Origin: Melioribacteraceae bacterium
GTDB lineage: Bacteria; Bacteroidota; Ignavibacteria; Ignavibacteriales; Melioribacteraceae
DNA: 8,367 nucleotides
Reading direction: 5' to 3'
Assembly: GCA_026987055.1 (NCBI GenBank)
Contig: JALSNL010000392.1
Span: 1 to 8,367 of the forward strand
This document shows positions 7,960 to 8,367 of this stretch, one piece after another. The notes beneath the pieces were generated by a model. The model saw only the letters and a list, made by a program, of their open reading frames with translations. It was not told the origin of the DNA and ran no database searches. Both the position numbers and the translations under genes were made by a program. Each line of letters opens with the position of its first letter. Position 1 is the first letter of the stretch.

Positions 7960-8367
7960 TTATTCCGTAATTATTTTATAAAAATCTTTTTCAGCTTTTT
8001 TTAATGATTCAATCTTACAATACTCATCTGTTTGATGAGCCATTTTAGGTTCGCCCGGACCAAAGATAATTGTTGGAGTACCTTTATATTTTTCTTGCAA
8101 AACGGAAGAATCTGTAAAATAGGGTAATGCTTTGGGAACTTCATTATTATTTCGATTAATATTACAAATTCTATCAACCATTTTTACAAAAGAATTTTCT
8201 TCATCTGTAAACACCGGATTTTTATCTACCAAGACTTCTATTGTAAAATCATTGCCCAATAAAGTTTGTAATTCTTTAACAATTATTTGATGGTTAATAT
8301 TTCTTGTTGAACGTATATCAATTGAAAAACTTGCATTATCGGGAACAGAGTTTAGATTTAAACCACC
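7960..8367 (-). CDS. M20-family metallopeptidase/deacylase (ArgE/DapE-like), C-terminal part (runs in from the window edge)
   Basis: The frame is open from the stop at 7960 to the window edge and gives 135 residues; the N-terminal two thirds are missing. The first residues, GGLNLNSVPDNASFSIDIR, are the family's dimerisation-domain signature. The C-terminal catalytic part then follows: PYFTDSSVL (82-90 of the fragment), PTIIFGPGE (98-106) and MAHQTDEY (109-116), where H111 is the usual C-terminal zinc-ligand histidine. M20 enzymes remove acyl or aminoacyl groups with two metal ions, for example acetylornithine deacetylase and succinyl-diaminopimelate desuccinylase; the exact reaction is open. 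A TTG at 8259 could be mistaken for a start, but the homology continues upstream of it. The stop is 2 nt before the aldo/keto reductase ATG, so the two genes share an operon. Confidence 0.88.
   Translation of the reverse strand, partial: GGLNLNSVPDNASFSIDIRSTRNINHQIIVKELQTLLGNDFTIEVLVDKNPVFTDEENSFVKMVDRICNINRNNNEVPKALPYFTDSSVLQEKYKGTPTIIFGPGEPKMAHQTDEYCKIESLKKAEKDFYKIITE

Noticed and set aside
7960..8259. A complete 99-residue gene starting at a TTG codon
   Set aside because: The frame stays open to the window edge and the M20 signature (LNSVPD, then IDIR) lies upstream of the TTG, so this is the tail of a longer gene.

Overview
The window is AT-rich (roughly one third G+C by eye) and every gene I can support lies on the minus strand, so the genes read from high to low coordinates. 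The gene families and the mostly weak Shine-Dalgarno sequences suggest a Bacteroidota/Ignavibacteria-type (FCB group) heterotroph. There is no rRNA or other taxonomic marker, so this assignment is an inference. I see no tRNA, rRNA, CRISPR array, insertion sequence or phage gene.

Right-hand block (8367 to 1300), in order of transcription: the C-terminal part of an M20-family metallo-deacylase/peptidase, cut by the window edge; an aldo/keto reductase starting 2 nt after it; a ten-helix EamA/DMT transporter; a secreted CocE/NonD (X-Pro dipeptidyl-peptidase type) serine hydrolase; and a large secreted protein that looks like a TIM-barrel glycoside hydrolase flanked by beta-sandwich domains. Gaps are 2, 72, 56 and 47 nt, so these could form one operon. 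A weak A-tract/hairpin/T-tract element lies in the 72-nt gap.

Left-hand block (1151 to 1): a DeoR-family sugar-responsive repressor, then after 17 nt the N-terminal third of a Gfo/Idh/MocA NAD(P)-dependent oxidoreductase, cut by the window edge. The 148 nt before the repressor gene hold a tandem 10-bp repeat with a partial inverted copy, a candidate autoregulatory operator in low-complexity sequence.

Reading of the whole: the set fits an accessory carbohydrate or glycoconjugate catabolic locus. Two secreted hydrolases would release small products outside the cytoplasm, a transporter would move a small metabolite, and a cytoplasmic deacylase and two oxidoreductases would process the products under DeoR control. 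The substrate cannot be named from the sequence. Nothing here is clearly a new type of system. The least explained gene is the 873-residue secreted protein.
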